Below the pieces are notes generated by a model, which was not told the origin of the DNA, ran no database searches, and worked only from the letters and a program-made list of their open reading frames with translations. From contig OX465283.1 of assembly GCA_949987705.1 (NCBI GenBank), positions 94,723,813 to 94,787,812 of the forward strand: DNA of 64,000 nt, written 5' to 3'. Below, one piece after another: positions 43,769-55,868 of the stretch; the first letter of the stretch is position 1; every line of letters starts with the position of its first letter. Both the position numbers and the translations under genes were made by a program. This DNA comes from Thereva unica. Lineage: Eukaryota; Arthropoda; Insecta; Diptera; Therevidae.

Positions 43769-44476
43769 AAGGTATGGTCAGTTGGATTTACAACCGCATT
43801 TAGACTTAGCTAGGGCTTAGATAGCTGGCGTGTATTTACCGCCGGCTCTACAGAGGTTTATTTAGGACTTAGAAATTTTTGGTTACTATTTGGGAAGAAA
43901 AATAAATTTTTGAAAACTTAGAATTTTTATTCTAAGTCTTTGAATTTAGGACTTAGGCCGTTTGCCAAAATACCATTTCGAATTTTTCTCATTTCCCATG
44001 GCACTTCGATATCCCTAAGTGTGCCAAAATACCAATTCTCACATTTAAATGACAATTAAAAACTTTTAAGTAAAAATGGACGGAGAAACCACATTTGTAG
44101 AAAATTGATTAAAATTTTATTATGTTAGATTCGATTGTTAGATTTATTCTCTTTCTTATAAATAAATGATTGAGCGTTATCCCTGATTGCAATATTTTTT
44201 TAGTTTCTTCCTGCAAAACTAAAAACATTGTATTAAAATGATGTCTCCTTGCGAGTGTTTAAAACAAAAAAAAATATAATAATTGGTTTTCAGTTACGTT
44301 TTGTTTTTATTCTTTGGTTTAATTAAATATTAACTGTTTAAATTAATTAACTGTAAATCTATTTCCACTTGATATTAAAATAATCAGACAATCATATTTG
44401 TTTTTGTTTGCTTAATATTTTTCTTGAAACATTTGTAAAGCCCATCTCCGTTTAGCTAAGGAACAAACTTACATAT
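43769..44476. other. Stretch without a recognised gene
   Basis: Contains short repeats of AGGACTTAG/CTAAGTC and GCCAAAATACCA (43974 and 44022). No ORF or complete element is supported. Confidence 0.35.
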
Positions 44477-44948
44477 TGTGATGATTATGCGCCATCTGTT
44501 TGTCGAGAGGATGAATCAACGATTTTCGGTTGTTGTCTGAATTAAGAATTTATGTAACGAGCTATAAGCGAAGACAACTTCAAGCTGGTCGAAACTAAAA
44601 GAAATATAGAACATACCACAAGGAACCAGAAAACGAAGGTTCCAGAAAGTAGACAAAGGTGGAGCTGCCTATATAAAAGCGCCTGGCTGCCGCTATCGAG
44701 TCAGTTTTGATTATAAAGGCGATACAAGTGTTTTAAAGTGAGAACAGTGAAAAGTAGTGAAATAAAAAGCGATAATTAGAATTGAATAGTGCGAAATATT
44801 AAATTTGCTAGTGATTATAGTGAACTCTAAGGAATGTGTTTATTTTTAAATTGTGTTTGGTTTGTGATAAATAAATTATTGTGTGGATAATTAAAAAGTG
44901 TATTCCTTAATTAATCCTACGAATCCGTTAAGTCGTAAAAACGTAACA
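44477..44948 (+). repeat. 5' LTR of Gypsy copy B
   Basis: TGTGATGATT to CGTAACA. A TATATAAAAGCG promoter box lies near 44670. It supplies the transcription start and, on the 3' side, the polyadenylation region. Confidence 0.92.
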
Positions 44949-44950
44949 AT

Positions 44951-44968
44951 TGGTGTCAGAAGTGGGAT
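44951..44968 (+). promoter_or_regulatory. Primer-binding site, tRNA-Leu type (copy B)
   Basis: TGGTGTCAGAAGTGGGAT, two bases after the LTR, identical to copy A. Confidence 0.75.
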
Positions 44969-45058
44969 TAATTAAGATAAGTGAAATAAGTGAACTTGAA
45001 CAATAATTGTGATTGGAATTTAAATTTTGTGCGTGAGAAAGAAGGACTTTTTAATAAA

Positions 45059-47726
45059 ATGGGTCGAAAGCTAGTGGATTTGCGCACTGTAAAGTTAAAA
45101 AAAAGAATTAAGTAAACGCTCGTTGTCAACGGTGGGGGCTAAAAGTTCCCTAACCGCCCTGCTTCGAGAAGCTATGGTGAACGAAGGGAAGGATCCTGAA
45201 ACCTACATGTTTGAAGACGAGGTAGAAGCGGAGCCAGAAGAAACGACAGTGAGTATGGCAGAACTTTTTAAAACATTGATGGTGATGAAGGAGGCGCAAG
45301 AACGTACATCAGCAGAGATGAAGGAAGCGCAAGAACGTGCATCAGCAGAGATGAAGGAAGCGCAAGAACGGTCATCAGCAGAGATGAAAGAAGCGACAAC
45401 AGAGATCAAGGCGGAAGTGTTGGCGTTAAAAGATGAACAGAAATTATTAGCAGTAGCTCATGAACGCTCGTTAGCAGAACTCAGAGAGTCTATGGAAGAA
45501 CAGAGAAACCAGATGGAGCAGAAATTCGAACTAATGTCACTCTCTGTTGACAAAAAGCTGGAAAATCTCGAATCTTCCATTAAAGCAAATGTAGAGAATG
45601 ATCTGGAAAAGCTCGAAAATTCCGTGAGGGAAAATGATGAAAAGTTGAAGATTGAGCTAGAATCGGTCAGAGCCGAGCTAGAAAGGGTAAAGATTCACCA
45701 CCCAGCGACGGCATCTCACGAAGTCATCGGAGTTAGGAAACTGCAGCCTCCAACCTTCGACGGACAAAGCCCGTGGTCTACTTACAAGCTCCAATTCGAA
45801 GGAGCAGCAGCAGGCAATTTCTGGACTGAGGGGGAAAAAGCAACGGCTTTAACGTTGTCACTAAGGGGCACAGCAGCAGAAATATTGCAGTCAATACCAG
45901 CAGAACATCGCAACAGCTACGGATTCTTAGTTCAAGCGCTGGAAATGCGTTACGGTGATCAACACATGCAAGAGGTTTATCGACTTCAACTTCGCAATCG
46001 ACTTCAAAAGCCAGGAGAAACTTTACAACAACTATGCGCCGATATCGAGAGGTTAGTGCATCTGGCTTATCCTAGCTTCGGCCAAGACTACATCAACGAA
46101 GTAGCAAGAGAGGCTTTCCTTAACTCTTTTGCTGACCGAGATCTACAACAGGCAGCCAGATTGGCCGGAAAGAAGAATACCGCAGAAGTTTTGGCATATG
46201 CTCTGGCATACGAGGCAGCGAAGCAAGCATCAAGAAGTGCGGTCCACCTCAGGGGAATCAATATGACTGAGAACATTTGCCATCGAGTCAACACCTCGGA
46301 AGTACGTCGTCGTCTACGATGCTGGAACTGTGGCGAGCCGGGCCATTTACAAAGGAGTTGCCGAAAGCGAAGGAGAGTGGAATCGCCAGGGAGTAGGAGT
46401 GGCTCAACATGCTGTGAAAAATGTGGACAACGGCAGAAAGGCGACCGGAGGGAGTTAGTGGGGAAAATGGAGACCCCTGATGTCATCGTCAACATCACCC
46501 AACTGCAGCGTGGCAACAACAGCCTTGTCATCGAGGGGAAAGTTGGTGATGAACAATACACAATTACCGTGGATACAGGTGCTTCAAGATCTGTCATCAG
46601 GGCTGATTTGGTCGGTAGAAAGTGGCTGAAAAGCGCGGACCAGTACATCCTGAAAACTGTAACAGGAGAGCCAGTGAAATTACATGGGGAAACAATGATG
46701 GACGTGGTACTCGGCGACATTAAGTTTACACATTCGTTCCTGGTAGCTGACATAGTAGACGAGTGTATTCTTGGTTTGGACTTTATGACAACACACGGAA
46801 TACTATTGGACCTTGGAGAATTGATGATGAAACACCGCAACCGGGGAATTCCAATGGATACTGCACTGTCCCGGCGACCATGCGAACCAGGTTTTAAGTA
46901 TCGTTGGCGTATTGAGGAAAAGTGTCAAAAGACGACTGCTGAGCCAAGCATAAAATATGAGGACCAAGGAATTCGAGATGCGCAACGCGACGACCCGGAC
47001 ATTTCTGCGATTTTGTCATGGAAAGAACACAACGAGAAGCCTAGATGGAAAGACATCGCAGAGAGAAGTGAAATCCTGAAGAGCTATTGGGCCCAATGGG
47101 ATTCATTGCATATCGAAGGAGGAGTATTGAAGCGCAAATGGGAAACAGCTGATGGTACCTCTCATCGAATGCAGGTGCTGGTCCCTCGTGCTGGAATAAC
47201 AGATATTCTCGAGGAGTGTCATAATAGCCCGTCAGGAGGACATTTGGGAGTCAACAAAACTCTGGCAAAAGTAAAGGAGCGATTCTATTGGCTTCATATG
47301 CGGGAGGATGTTACGAACTGGTGTCGTAAATGTGCAGTTTGTGCCGGCAGTAAGAGCCCTCGAGTCAGAGCGAAAGAAAAAACGCGACAATACAACGTTG
47401 GGAGCTCAGTTGAGAAAATCGGAAGGGAGAATCCTAAGACGGCCAGTGATAGGATGAAACCAAGGTACGGCCTCCGAGCAAACTGTAGCGGATTCCAGGA
47501 AGGTGACCTCGTTTGGCTGTTCAACCCTCGAAGACGGAAAGGCAAGTCTCCGAAACTTCAGCGCCAGTGGGAGGGGCCCTATAAAATCCTAACACGGATC
47601 AACGATGTGGTCTACAGGATTCAACAAGGACCCAAAGCAAAGAAGAAGATTGTGCACATAGACAGGCTGTGCCCATATCATCAGCCGGATCCAGGATGGA
47701 CAACTGTTCGGGACGAACAGTCCTAA
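45059..47726 (+). CDS. Gag-protease-integrase-ends fusion of copy B (frameshift near start)
   Basis: The gene should start at ATG 45059 (MGRKLVDLRTVKLK), but one extra A near 45100-45108 ends that frame at 45116. From 45123 onward 867 codons are open; the first in-frame ATG is at 45174. Contents: heptad-rich coiled coil (KEAQERASAEMKEAQERSS, about codons 60-190), Gag core (TFDGQSPWSTYKLQFE), knuckle CWNCGEPGHLQRSC, protease VDTGASRSVI with ILGLDFM, then TALSRRPCEPG (end of an RNase H), and the integrase zinc domain (GGHLGVNKTL … CRKCAVCAG). After YNVGSSVEKIG comes the C-terminal tail with FQEGDLVWLF and WEGPYKIL. There is no RT, no RNase H catalytic core and no integrase DDE core, and no stop at either junction. 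The product could make particles and a protease but cannot reverse-transcribe. Confidence 0.9.
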
Positions 47727-47737
47727 GAAGGGGGCAA

Positions 47738-48209
47738 TGTGATGATTATGCGCCATCTGTTTGTCGAGAGGATGAATCAACGATTTTCGGTTGTTGTCTG
47801 AATTAAGAATTTATGTAACGAGCTATAAGCGAAGACAACTTCAAGCTGGTCGAAACTAAAAGAAATATAGAACATACCACAAGGAACCAGAAAACGAAGG
47901 TTCCCGAAAGTAGACAAAGGTGGAGCTGCCTATATAAAAGCGCCTGGCAGCCGCTATCGAGTCAGTTTTGATTATAAAGGCGATACAAGTGTTTTAAAGT
48001 GAGAACAGTGAAAAGTAGTGAAATAAAAAGCGATAATTAGAATTGAATAGTGCGAAATATTAAATTTGCTAGTGATTATAGTGAACTCCAAGGAATGTGT
48101 TTATTTTTAAATTGTGTTTGGTTTGTGATAAATAAATTATTGTGTGGATAATTAAAAAGTGTATTCCTTAATTAATCCTACGAATCCGTTAAGTCGTAAA
48201 AACGTAACA
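47738..48209 (+). repeat. 3' LTR of Gypsy copy B
   Basis: 472 bp, near-identical to 44477-44948 (differences seen near 47905, 47950 and 48088). Confidence 0.92.
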
Positions 48210-48213
48210 ATAT

Positions 48214-48700
48214 TATTTTAAGCCGTTCTTGCATTTCCATTTTTCCTTTATTGTTATTACTTGTTTGCTTTTTTAAATTTATTTAACGGCTGACTTGATT
48301 AAAGTAAAATCTGAAATGTTTATAATAATTTACACATTTCCATAGACGCAAACCGTCGAAAATCAAATTTACCAATTGAAATGGGTTTTCCATACAAATT
48401 GACATTGGAAATATTAAATATTTCGGGCTTAAAATATTATTAAATCCTTGTGTGTTCGTTCGCTCCGGTGGAGGAAACATAGCCAAAAATTTGTGTATCA
48501 AATCAAGGAAATTCCGCGGTCTGTCGGGCCGGGAATTCCCTTGATATTTTGTGTACATTTGTACACTATCAATAAAAAGGTTGACAGCAGTGCGGATTTT
48601 CACGATTGATTAGTTTGGTAGCATCAAGCCTCTCTTGATCACCAACTGATTGTAAATAATTCCTTAGACATAAGAGCATAAGATGTGCAGTCGAGAATTT
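48214..48700. other. Stretch with one unassigned ORF
   Basis: A 106-codon - strand frame (48283-48603, start MKIRTAVNLFIDSVQMYTKY) has no motif I recognise. It is in AT-rich DNA between Gypsy B and the MITE array. It may be chance. Confidence 0.3.
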
Positions 48701-50164
48701 TTTGAGCCAAATTACACGACCTATCACTTTCACAGACTCACTTTCCAATCACTTCCAATAAACCGGTTTTTTTAGACAAGAGGGCGCAGGGAAGTGCATG
48801 TGTTGGTCTCATTTGTGAATCCAAGAAAAATTTCAGTCTCACAGCAAATTACACTAACACAAGCATAACCTTCTTCACTGGGACTGCGATAATTATAAGA
48901 ATTTTTGTTGTTTTGTGCACAACCCCATAGACAATAGAATTGTTACATTGTTACACGGAAAAGAGGCAGAAATTTGAATGCACTGTGTAATACTCAAATT
49001 ATACACAGACAGGTTTGACGTGAGTCCCAAGTGAATGGCCGTGTAATTTCACTCTTTGAGCCAAATTACACGACCTATCACTTTCCCAGACTCACTTTCC
49101 AATAACTTCCAGTAAACCGGTTTTTTAGACAAGGGGGCGCAGGGAAGTGCATGTGTTGGTTTCACTTGTGAATCCAAAAAAATTTCGGTCTCACAGCAAA
49201 TTACACTAACACAAGCATAACTTTCTTCGCTGGGACTGCGATAATTATAAGAATTTTTGTTGTTTTGTGCACAACCACATAGACAATAGAATTGTTACGC
49301 GGAAAAGAGGCAGAAATTTAAATGCACCGTGTAATACTCAAATTTTACACAGCCAGGTTTGACGTGAGTCCCAAGTGAATGGCCGTGTAATTTCACTCTT
49401 TGAGGCAAGTTACACGGCATAACATTTCTTCCATCAACACTTCCAAAAATTCCAATAAACCGGTTTTATAGGCAAGGGGTCGCGGAAAAGTTTGTTACTT
49501 GTGCATCCCAAAAAATTCTCGACTGCACAGAGCAACACACTAACACAATCATAATTTCATTCTCGGGGTCTACGAAAATGACTTAAAGTTTGTACACAGT
49601 CACATAGACAATAGAATTGTTACACGAAAAAATGCAGAACAGTCAGTTTATCGTGTAATTCGTATAACACGCACAAACCGGTTTGTTACAGCAGAAAGTG
49701 TTATGTCGTGTAACTCGCCTCTTTGATGCAAATTACACGGCATAGCATTTCTTCCATCAACACTTCCAATAATTCCAATAAACCGGTTTTATAGGCAAGG
49801 GGTCGCGGGGAAGTTTGTTACTTGTGCATCCCAAAAAATTCTCGACTGCACAGAGCAACACACTAACACAATCATAATTTCATTCTCGGGGCCTACGAAA
49901 ATGACTTAGCTTAACTGACAGTTTGTACACAGCTACATAGACAATAGAATTGTTACACGAAAAAATGCAGAACAGTCAGTTTATCGTGTAATTCGTATAA
50001 CACGCACAAACCGGTTTGTTACAGCAGAAGATGTTATGCCGTGTAACTCGCCTCTTTGGGATGCACAAGTAACAAACTTCCCCGCGCCCCTTGCCTATAA
50101 AACCGGTTTATTGGAATTATTGGAAGTGTTGATGGAAGAAATGTTATGCCGTGTAATTTGCCTC
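48701..50164. repeat. Tandem array of four MITE units plus an inverted fragment
   Basis: Units start with TTTGAGGCAAATTACACGGC-like sequence at 48701, 49055, 49399 and 49722 (354, 344, 323 and 333 bp). Each ends with the inverted terminus (GCCGTGTAA … CTCTTTGA). Units 1 and 2 form one subtype, 3 and 4 another closer to the MITE at 42117-42892. An inverted 110 bp piece of the second subtype follows (50055-50164). Confidence 0.88.
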
Positions 50165-50789
50165 AATGTTTTGCAAAATTTCCCTTGGCATTTTTTTAAT
50201 GAACTCAAAATCTCTCAAAACCCAGTTCATTAAAAAAACACGGCCAATAATGTTTTTGTACACGTAACGTTGGGAAATTAAAATAAAACTACTTAACTTA
50301 AAAACATTTAATTATTATAATTTTAATAGTTTTAAATTAAAAAATAGAAAAATTAGTTAATTAAGTAGTAACGGATCCGAATCTTCGTATATAATAAGAA
50401 AAATAAACAGGTATAAGTGAGTTTTTATTGCAGACATTTTTTAAAGTGAAGATACAAAATTAAATTTGATATGTCCCAGTAGGAAAATTGGGCCTAAAAT
50501 TGTAAGGTCTTACCTAAAGTAATGTTGAGTAATCGAAAATGTAATAACATGGATGCTCTCATTGAAGGTATTTCAGTTTAATTTAAATTTTACAACATCG
50601 GTATCATTACCCTTTCATTTACTGCTCATTACTTATGGTAATGCCTCAACTATTTTCTTTGTCGGAGTTCAATAATATGTAACTTTTCTATTTTTGGACA
50701 CTTTATCTTCTTATTATCCCTTGAGTCTCCTTGTACTGTTAAAGCCGCCTTTGATCATAATTGGTGGGCAGTAAGTACTTATGTACATC
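50165..50789. other. Stretch without a recognised gene
   Basis: AT-rich. No ORF, RNA or repeat pair is supported. Confidence 0.4.
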
Positions 50790-50797
50790 ATCACAAC

Positions 50798-51244
50798 CAC
50801 TGACATATAGTAATGGACTGCTAAATGAGCAAAATCCCATACAAAAAATGGCACCAAAAACTATTCCTACCTCGCTCCCACGTTAAATCCCAATGAACTG
50901 TAATCGTCAGCGGATGTCAGCGATATAAACATAATTAGAAAAAAATAGACAGGTATAGTTTTCGTTCTTCTGCCTCACTCTTGAGCTATTTCGAAAACTT
51001 CGTTAAACAGGGGAAATAACCGTCACGGTTTTGGAATAAATACATTTATTTAATGAAAAAACTGCTAATAAATAAAAATGAGTGATGGAAATTTATTTCC
51101 GTTAATTATAACAAACATCTTATCACTTATTTTCTCCTAAATTCGAAGAAAAATTTTTTGTTTGCTTGAAAAAGTTTTCTACTTCTGGAGAAAAATGGTG
51201 CCATTCAGCATCGTCAATCAGCAGTCCATTACTATATGTCAGTG
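50798..51244. mobile_element. hAT-like MITE, CACTGACATATAG termini
   Basis: 447 bp with 25 bp inverted repeats (CACTGACATATAGTAATGGA …). Flanking 8-mers ATCACAAC (50790-50797) and ATCATAAC (51245-51252) match at 7 of 8 bases. No ORF. A single related terminus lies at 1062-1086. Confidence 0.75.
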
Positions 51245-51252
51245 ATCATAAC

Positions 51253-51850
51253 GTAGTAATTACTGTTTTCAGCAGTTACATTTCCTGTCTGAAGTAAGTC
51301 CTTACCTGTAATGGAGACAGTAAGCACTTACCAGCCTAGGACATGTCCATGTAAAAGTAATCGGCTCTATAATGAGGAAAGTAATCGATTGACCTTACCA
51401 GTAACATCTTACAGAATTGGTCGTTCTGAGACTTCCTACCAAATCTTTTCTTTTTCTTCGATCCTGAAGAAATTGTACTCACAACTTCAGAAGACATCAT
51501 AACCTTTTCCCACAAAAAATACTACTACTATTTACCGCAGTTTACTCTAATCGAAATAAAAGTTAGTGCAACCTCATTAAAAGCAAACGTTCTGAATGAT
51601 ATCTTACAAATTTGTATGAAAATTATTCCATTTTAACGAAAACGTGCTCGCTTATCCGAAGCTGTTGAAATTGTTATGTAATTGTAACGTTTTGATTGAA
51701 TTTCCGAGGTTTTGAGTAGATTGTAGTACACTTTTGGGTAATTTTGAACGAAAACGTCTTTGCTGTCTCTATTTTAGTATATTTTTTGGACATTTTGAAC
51801 TAAACGAGGAATAAATTAGATACACGGGGTCATAAGCTGCCAGATAAAGA
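51253..51850. other. Stretch without a recognised gene
   Basis: A 63-codon frame at 51311-51502 has no known motif. Nothing else is supported. Confidence 0.4.
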
Positions 51851-52763
51851 TGATGTAACGGACTTTTTTGATGGAATCGTCAGAAATGACATCCCCAACC
51901 ATATTTAGGGGGTGCGCAAGCATGAAACTCCCAGGAAAACTTGCGGTAGCCCAAAAACTGAAAAGTTCACTAAAAATTTTCTGTTTTTTTACCTTTCTTG
52001 TTAAATATCTCTTAACGAAGGCTTCTAGGCGAAAAATTTGATAAGCATGTTTTGTTCGTTATTGGATTTGCTAAAACTACCCTAAGGTGGATTTTTGAAA
52101 TTTGAATTTTTGCATTGCAAAATAGCCGAAAACTGCGAAAAAAGTACCTCACTTTAAAGTTATCACAAGGAAAGAAGAAACCATTATTTGCAAATTTAAT
52201 TTTGGAATTAGATAGTTAAAGGCATTAACTTATATCCAAAACCCAATCACGGTCGGTCAAATAGTTTTTGCATAATGAATTTTGCAATTAAGTGAATTTA
52301 AAAAGTTAAATTTGTTACTGCGCCAAAAGAAAATCTCCCATGTTGGTCCTGATTTTTTTACGTATGCTCTAAGACTCTCTTTACAATATCCAATCATTAA
52401 AATTCTGGTTTTTAAATTTTTTTTTATGATTTTTAAATTTTTTAAGTTTTTTGCAAAAAACTGCAACTAAGGCGTTTTTTCCACAAAAATTGCTAACTCG
52501 GCGACGCCAGGAATGCTAGGCGCGTTTCAAATTCGCTCGAAAAAGGACTCAATAACGAACAAAACATGCTCAACAAATTTTTCGCCTAGAAGCCTTCGTT
52601 AAGAGATATTTAACAAGAAAGGTAAAAAAACAGGGAACTTTTAGTGAATTTTTCAGTTTTGGGCTACCGCAAGTTTTCCTGGGAGCTTCATGCTTGCGCA
52701 CCCCCTAAATATTGTTGGGGATGTCAATTCTGACCGATTCCACCAAAAACGTCCGTTACATCA
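51851..52763. mobile_element. Fold-back element with 215 bp inverted arms
   Basis: TGATGTAACGGAC at 51851 pairs with the end at 52763. The arms 51851-52065 and 52549-52763 are about 90% alike. The loop of about 480 bp is AT-rich and itself partly self-complementary. No target duplication is evident. It lies just beyond the 3' LTR start of Gypsy C. Confidence 0.8.
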
Positions 52764-53021
52764 CGCCAAAACCACTGGAAATAACCTAGCGCCCGGACTA
52801 AAAGTGTATTTTCAAAGTAGTAGTGAAAATCCAAAACGATGACGTAACGCACACTGTACTCCAAAATTGTAAGTACATAATTTGAATTCGATAATTAATA
52901 ACAAAAACTCGTAACAAGAGAAAAACTAAAGTAAATCGTAGCGACTGCTACATAACTCCCCCTTCAGCGTAAGCGTCCATGAATATACCTAATTAACGAG
53001 AATCATGACTGAAAATTTACT

Positions 53022-53560
53022 CTATAATTGAAATGAAACTCTTTTCTTTGAACTTCGTGTTACTTGCCTATTAGTGTCTTCGTTTCTTTCTATATGTGCC
53101 GGTTTTAGCCTATCAATCGATACATTTACTACTTTATCGTTAATGTCTATCGAAAAAATGTTATCTCCCCTTTTGATCACCTCATATGGTCCTTCATATG
53201 GATTTTGTAACGATCCTCTCAATCTATCTGTCCTCAAGAAAACAAATTCGCAGTCCTCCAATCCCCATGGTACAAAGAAACCTTTCTTCTGATCTCGAGA
53301 ATCCGTTGGAACAATACTCCTCATGTGGTTCCTTAACATTGCCACAAAGTGTGTCGGGTCTGATATAATCTCTGCGTCCTTTATAAAAAATTCTCCTGGG
53401 ATTCGTAGCGCTTGACCATACACCAATTCGGCTGGACTACATTTCAGATCTTCTTTTATGGTAGTCCGCATACCCAGCAAAATAGCTGGTAAATGCAGTA
53501 ACCAATTCGGGTTATCCATCTTGGCTCTCAATGATGCTTTGTCTGTGAAGTCTCTCTACC
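53022..53560 (-). pseudogene. pol: Integrase C-terminal part of Gypsy C
   Basis: The - strand frame starts MRAKMDNPNWLLHLPAILLG and continues ELVYGQALRIPGEFF. It ends with a tail containing NPYEGPYEVIKRG (GPY/F module) and RLKPAHIE. It is separated from the integrase core by a frame change near 53540 in which the catalytic glutamate region is damaged. Confidence 0.8.
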
Positions 53561-55124
53561 ATTCCGTTTGCTTGCGGATGGTATGCCGTGGTTCGGATTC
53601 TATGTGTACCCAAGAGCTTCGAGAATTTTTCAAACATTTTTCCTTCAAACCAAGACCTCCTTGGTCCGTGGTAATAGTTAATGGAATTCCGAATCTTGGA
53701 AAATACTGTTCATACAATGTTCTTACAACCACCTGTGCAGTAATACTTTTAAGAGGGTAGACTTCAGGCCACCTGGTGAAACGGTCCACGATCGTTAATA
53801 AGTATATATATACGACTATATCTACATGAGTGTGCTCAAATCTTCCTGTTGGCGTCTTAAATTTTTTAACTGGGGATTTAGTATGTCTATAAATTTTCGC
53901 TTTCTGACATTCTACACATGTTTTCGCCCATAAATTAATTTCGCTGTTCATCCTAGGCCAAAAGTATCTTCCTGTTATTAACTTTCTTGTACTACTTCGA
54001 ATACCTGGATGTGCTAAGTTATGTAAAATATTAAAAACGTCTCGTCGAAGAACTTTGGGAATAAACGGTCTGTCTCTACCTGTTGAACATTCCAACCAAA
54101 TTTTATTATTTGTTAAAGGTACATCTTTTTCTGTTAAAATTATTCTTGAATTTCTACCAGAATCTTCCATTAAATGCTTCAATTCTAAATCATTTTTCTG
54201 TTCTTCCGCAATAATCTCTAAATCTATTTTGTTTTCTTTAATCGCGTCACAATCCTTATTATCTGTTTCTACTCGTGATAATGTATCCGCTACTACGTTA
54301 GCTTTTCCTTTGATATATCTAATATCAGATGTAAATTGTGTAATATAATCCAACTGTCTCGCTTGCCTTGGACTTCTTTCAGCTTTGGTCCATATTGCCG
54401 AAGTTAGCGGCTTGTGGCCTGGGAAAATGGCAAACTCACGACCTTCCAAAAAATGCCTGAAATGTTTAATTGCCAAATATATGGCTAAAAGTTCTCTATC
54501 GAAGGTTGAATATTTCGATTCCGCGGCGCTTAATTTCTTCGAATAAAATGCTAATGGCTCAGGCTCATTTTTGCCTAGTTGCTCCAGCATTGCTCCTACA
54601 GCCACGTTCGATGCATCAACTGTCAAACTAAAAGTTGCGTTCTCAGAGGGATGAACCAATAAAGTTGCTGAAATAAATGCGTTCTTAGCTTTGACAAAAG
54701 CGTCCTCGCATTCCTTTGTCCAATCTAAATTCTTTACGTTCTTGGCTTTCTTCAATTCTTTGGTTAAATGGCTATGAATTGGGCTTAATATTTCTGCTAG
54801 TCGAGGAATGAATATATGGAAGTGGTTTACCATTCCTATAAACTGTTGTACTTGTTTTACCGATTTGGGCGTCGGAAAATTTTTAATTAATTTAACTCTG
54901 TCTTCTGATGGAAGTATTCCGTCCTTTGTAATTTTGTGGCTTAAAAATTCTAATGTATGCACACCAAAGAAACATTTCCCTGGATTAATGTTGATCCCAA
55001 ATTTTTCAAGTCTTCCAAAAACCTTTTCCAAATGAGCTTTGTGTTCTTCTTCGTCTTTGCTCGCCACAAGAATGTCATCAATATAAACAAAAACAAATTC
55101 TAGCCCGTTTAGCACTTGATCCAT
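53556..55124 (-). pseudogene. pol: RT, RNase H and integrase of Gypsy C
   Basis: A 522-codon - strand frame beginning at the MITE edge: RT catalytic box FVYIDDILVASKD, thumb (HTLEFLSHKITKDGI, VQQFIGMVNHFH), RNase H (SLTVDASNVAVGAMLEQ; TFDRELLAIYLAIKHF), integrase zinc domain (HPGIRSSTRKL … CVECQKAK) and core (FEHTHVDIVV, LTITTDQGG). In RNase H the usual T-D-H-K-P-L is P-G-H-K-P-L, so a conserved aspartate is lost. The core segment after THVDIV lacks a few expected residues. Confidence 0.85.
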
Positions 55125-55439
55125 TATGGTGTGTCCACACTACGCGGACTTAGGTCACACGCGCTTTTGCCAATTTTTTTCATATAGAGTTTAATGGCCT
55201 TTTTTGTGATATTTTTAATGGCAAAGGCAGCACGACCAAACTGCACCGACAAAAGGCTGTGCTTAAAAAGGTACATTTTACGTCCACACAATACGGGCTT
55301 TTCAGAAGCGCGTACGGCCTTTCATATGGAAATTGGTTTGTTTTCTCAATTTGCTCACGATTTAAAGCTCATGCGCGCTTTTTACTGAGGCCGTACGGCA
55401 AAAAGCGCGTGGGATCTAAGTCCGCGTAGTGTGGATGGC
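55125..55439. mobile_element. MITE inside Gypsy C reverse transcriptase
   Basis: About 315 bp with inverted ends of about 25 bp (GTCCACACTACGCGGACTTA and partner). The flanking RT codons join cleanly when it is skipped (FQRFM then DQVLN). CCAT is present on both sides (55121-55124 and 55440-55443), a possible 4 bp duplication. Confidence 0.8.
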
Positions 55440-55866
55440 CCATAAAACGTTGAAAGGTTTGGGCAGCGTTCCTAAGACCGAAGGGCATTCGAGTGAATTC
55501 GAATAAGCCGAAAGGTGTAGTAATAGCTGTTTTGAAAATATTTTCCTCTGCCATAGGTATATGGTGATATGCTCTAACCAAATCAATTTTAGAAAATACA
55601 GTGCACCCATTCAAATTCAACGTGAAATTTTGAATGTGTGGAATTGGATACCTATCTGGGACTATTACTGCATTAAGTCTCCTATAATCGCCGCAAGGCC
55701 GCCAGTCTGAACAATTCTTTTTAGGCACCATATGTAATGCTGAAGAAACTGAGGAAGAGGATGCTCTACATAAACCTAACTTGATCATATGTTCGAATTC
55801 CAATTTGGCTATTTTAAATTTATTGCTATCAAGTCTTCTAGGTCTTGAAAAAGGTAACTGACCTTT
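55440..55866 (-). pseudogene. pol: Reverse transcriptase N-terminal part of Gypsy C
   Basis: The - strand reads [55 protein letters not shown] and [10 protein letters not shown] to [15 protein letters not shown], the palm and fingers of a Gypsy RT ahead of the YIDD box. It is bounded on one side by the LINE poly-A tail and on the other by the MITE. Confidence 0.85.
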
Positions 55867-55868
55867 TG

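Larger units (their letters stand above)
44477..48209 (+). mobile_element. Non-autonomous Gypsy retrotransposon, copy B
   Basis: 3733 bp, + strand, with 472 bp LTRs (44477-44948 and 47738-48209) that differ at about three positions seen by eye. Flanked by ATAT (44473-44476 and 48210-48213). Contains a tRNA-Leu-type PBS (44951), one long frame (45123-47726) and a polypurine tract AGAAGGGGGCAA (47726-47737). It has the same internal deletions as copy A. The LTRs of A and B differ by roughly 20 bp in length, so the two are not copies of one recent insertion. Confidence 0.93.

Noticed and set aside
46088..46840. 250-codon ORF antisense to copy B, and 169-codon ORF at 3180-3689 opposite copy A
   Set aside because: Exactly opposite the Gag/protease coding region. 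It arises from codon bias of the sense strand and has no domain of its own.
52764..52952. 3' LTR of Gypsy C as half of an identifiable LTR pair
   Set aside because: The PPT and a plausible LTR start are seen, but no matching sequence exists beyond the PBS at 61057, so LTR limits are not claimed.
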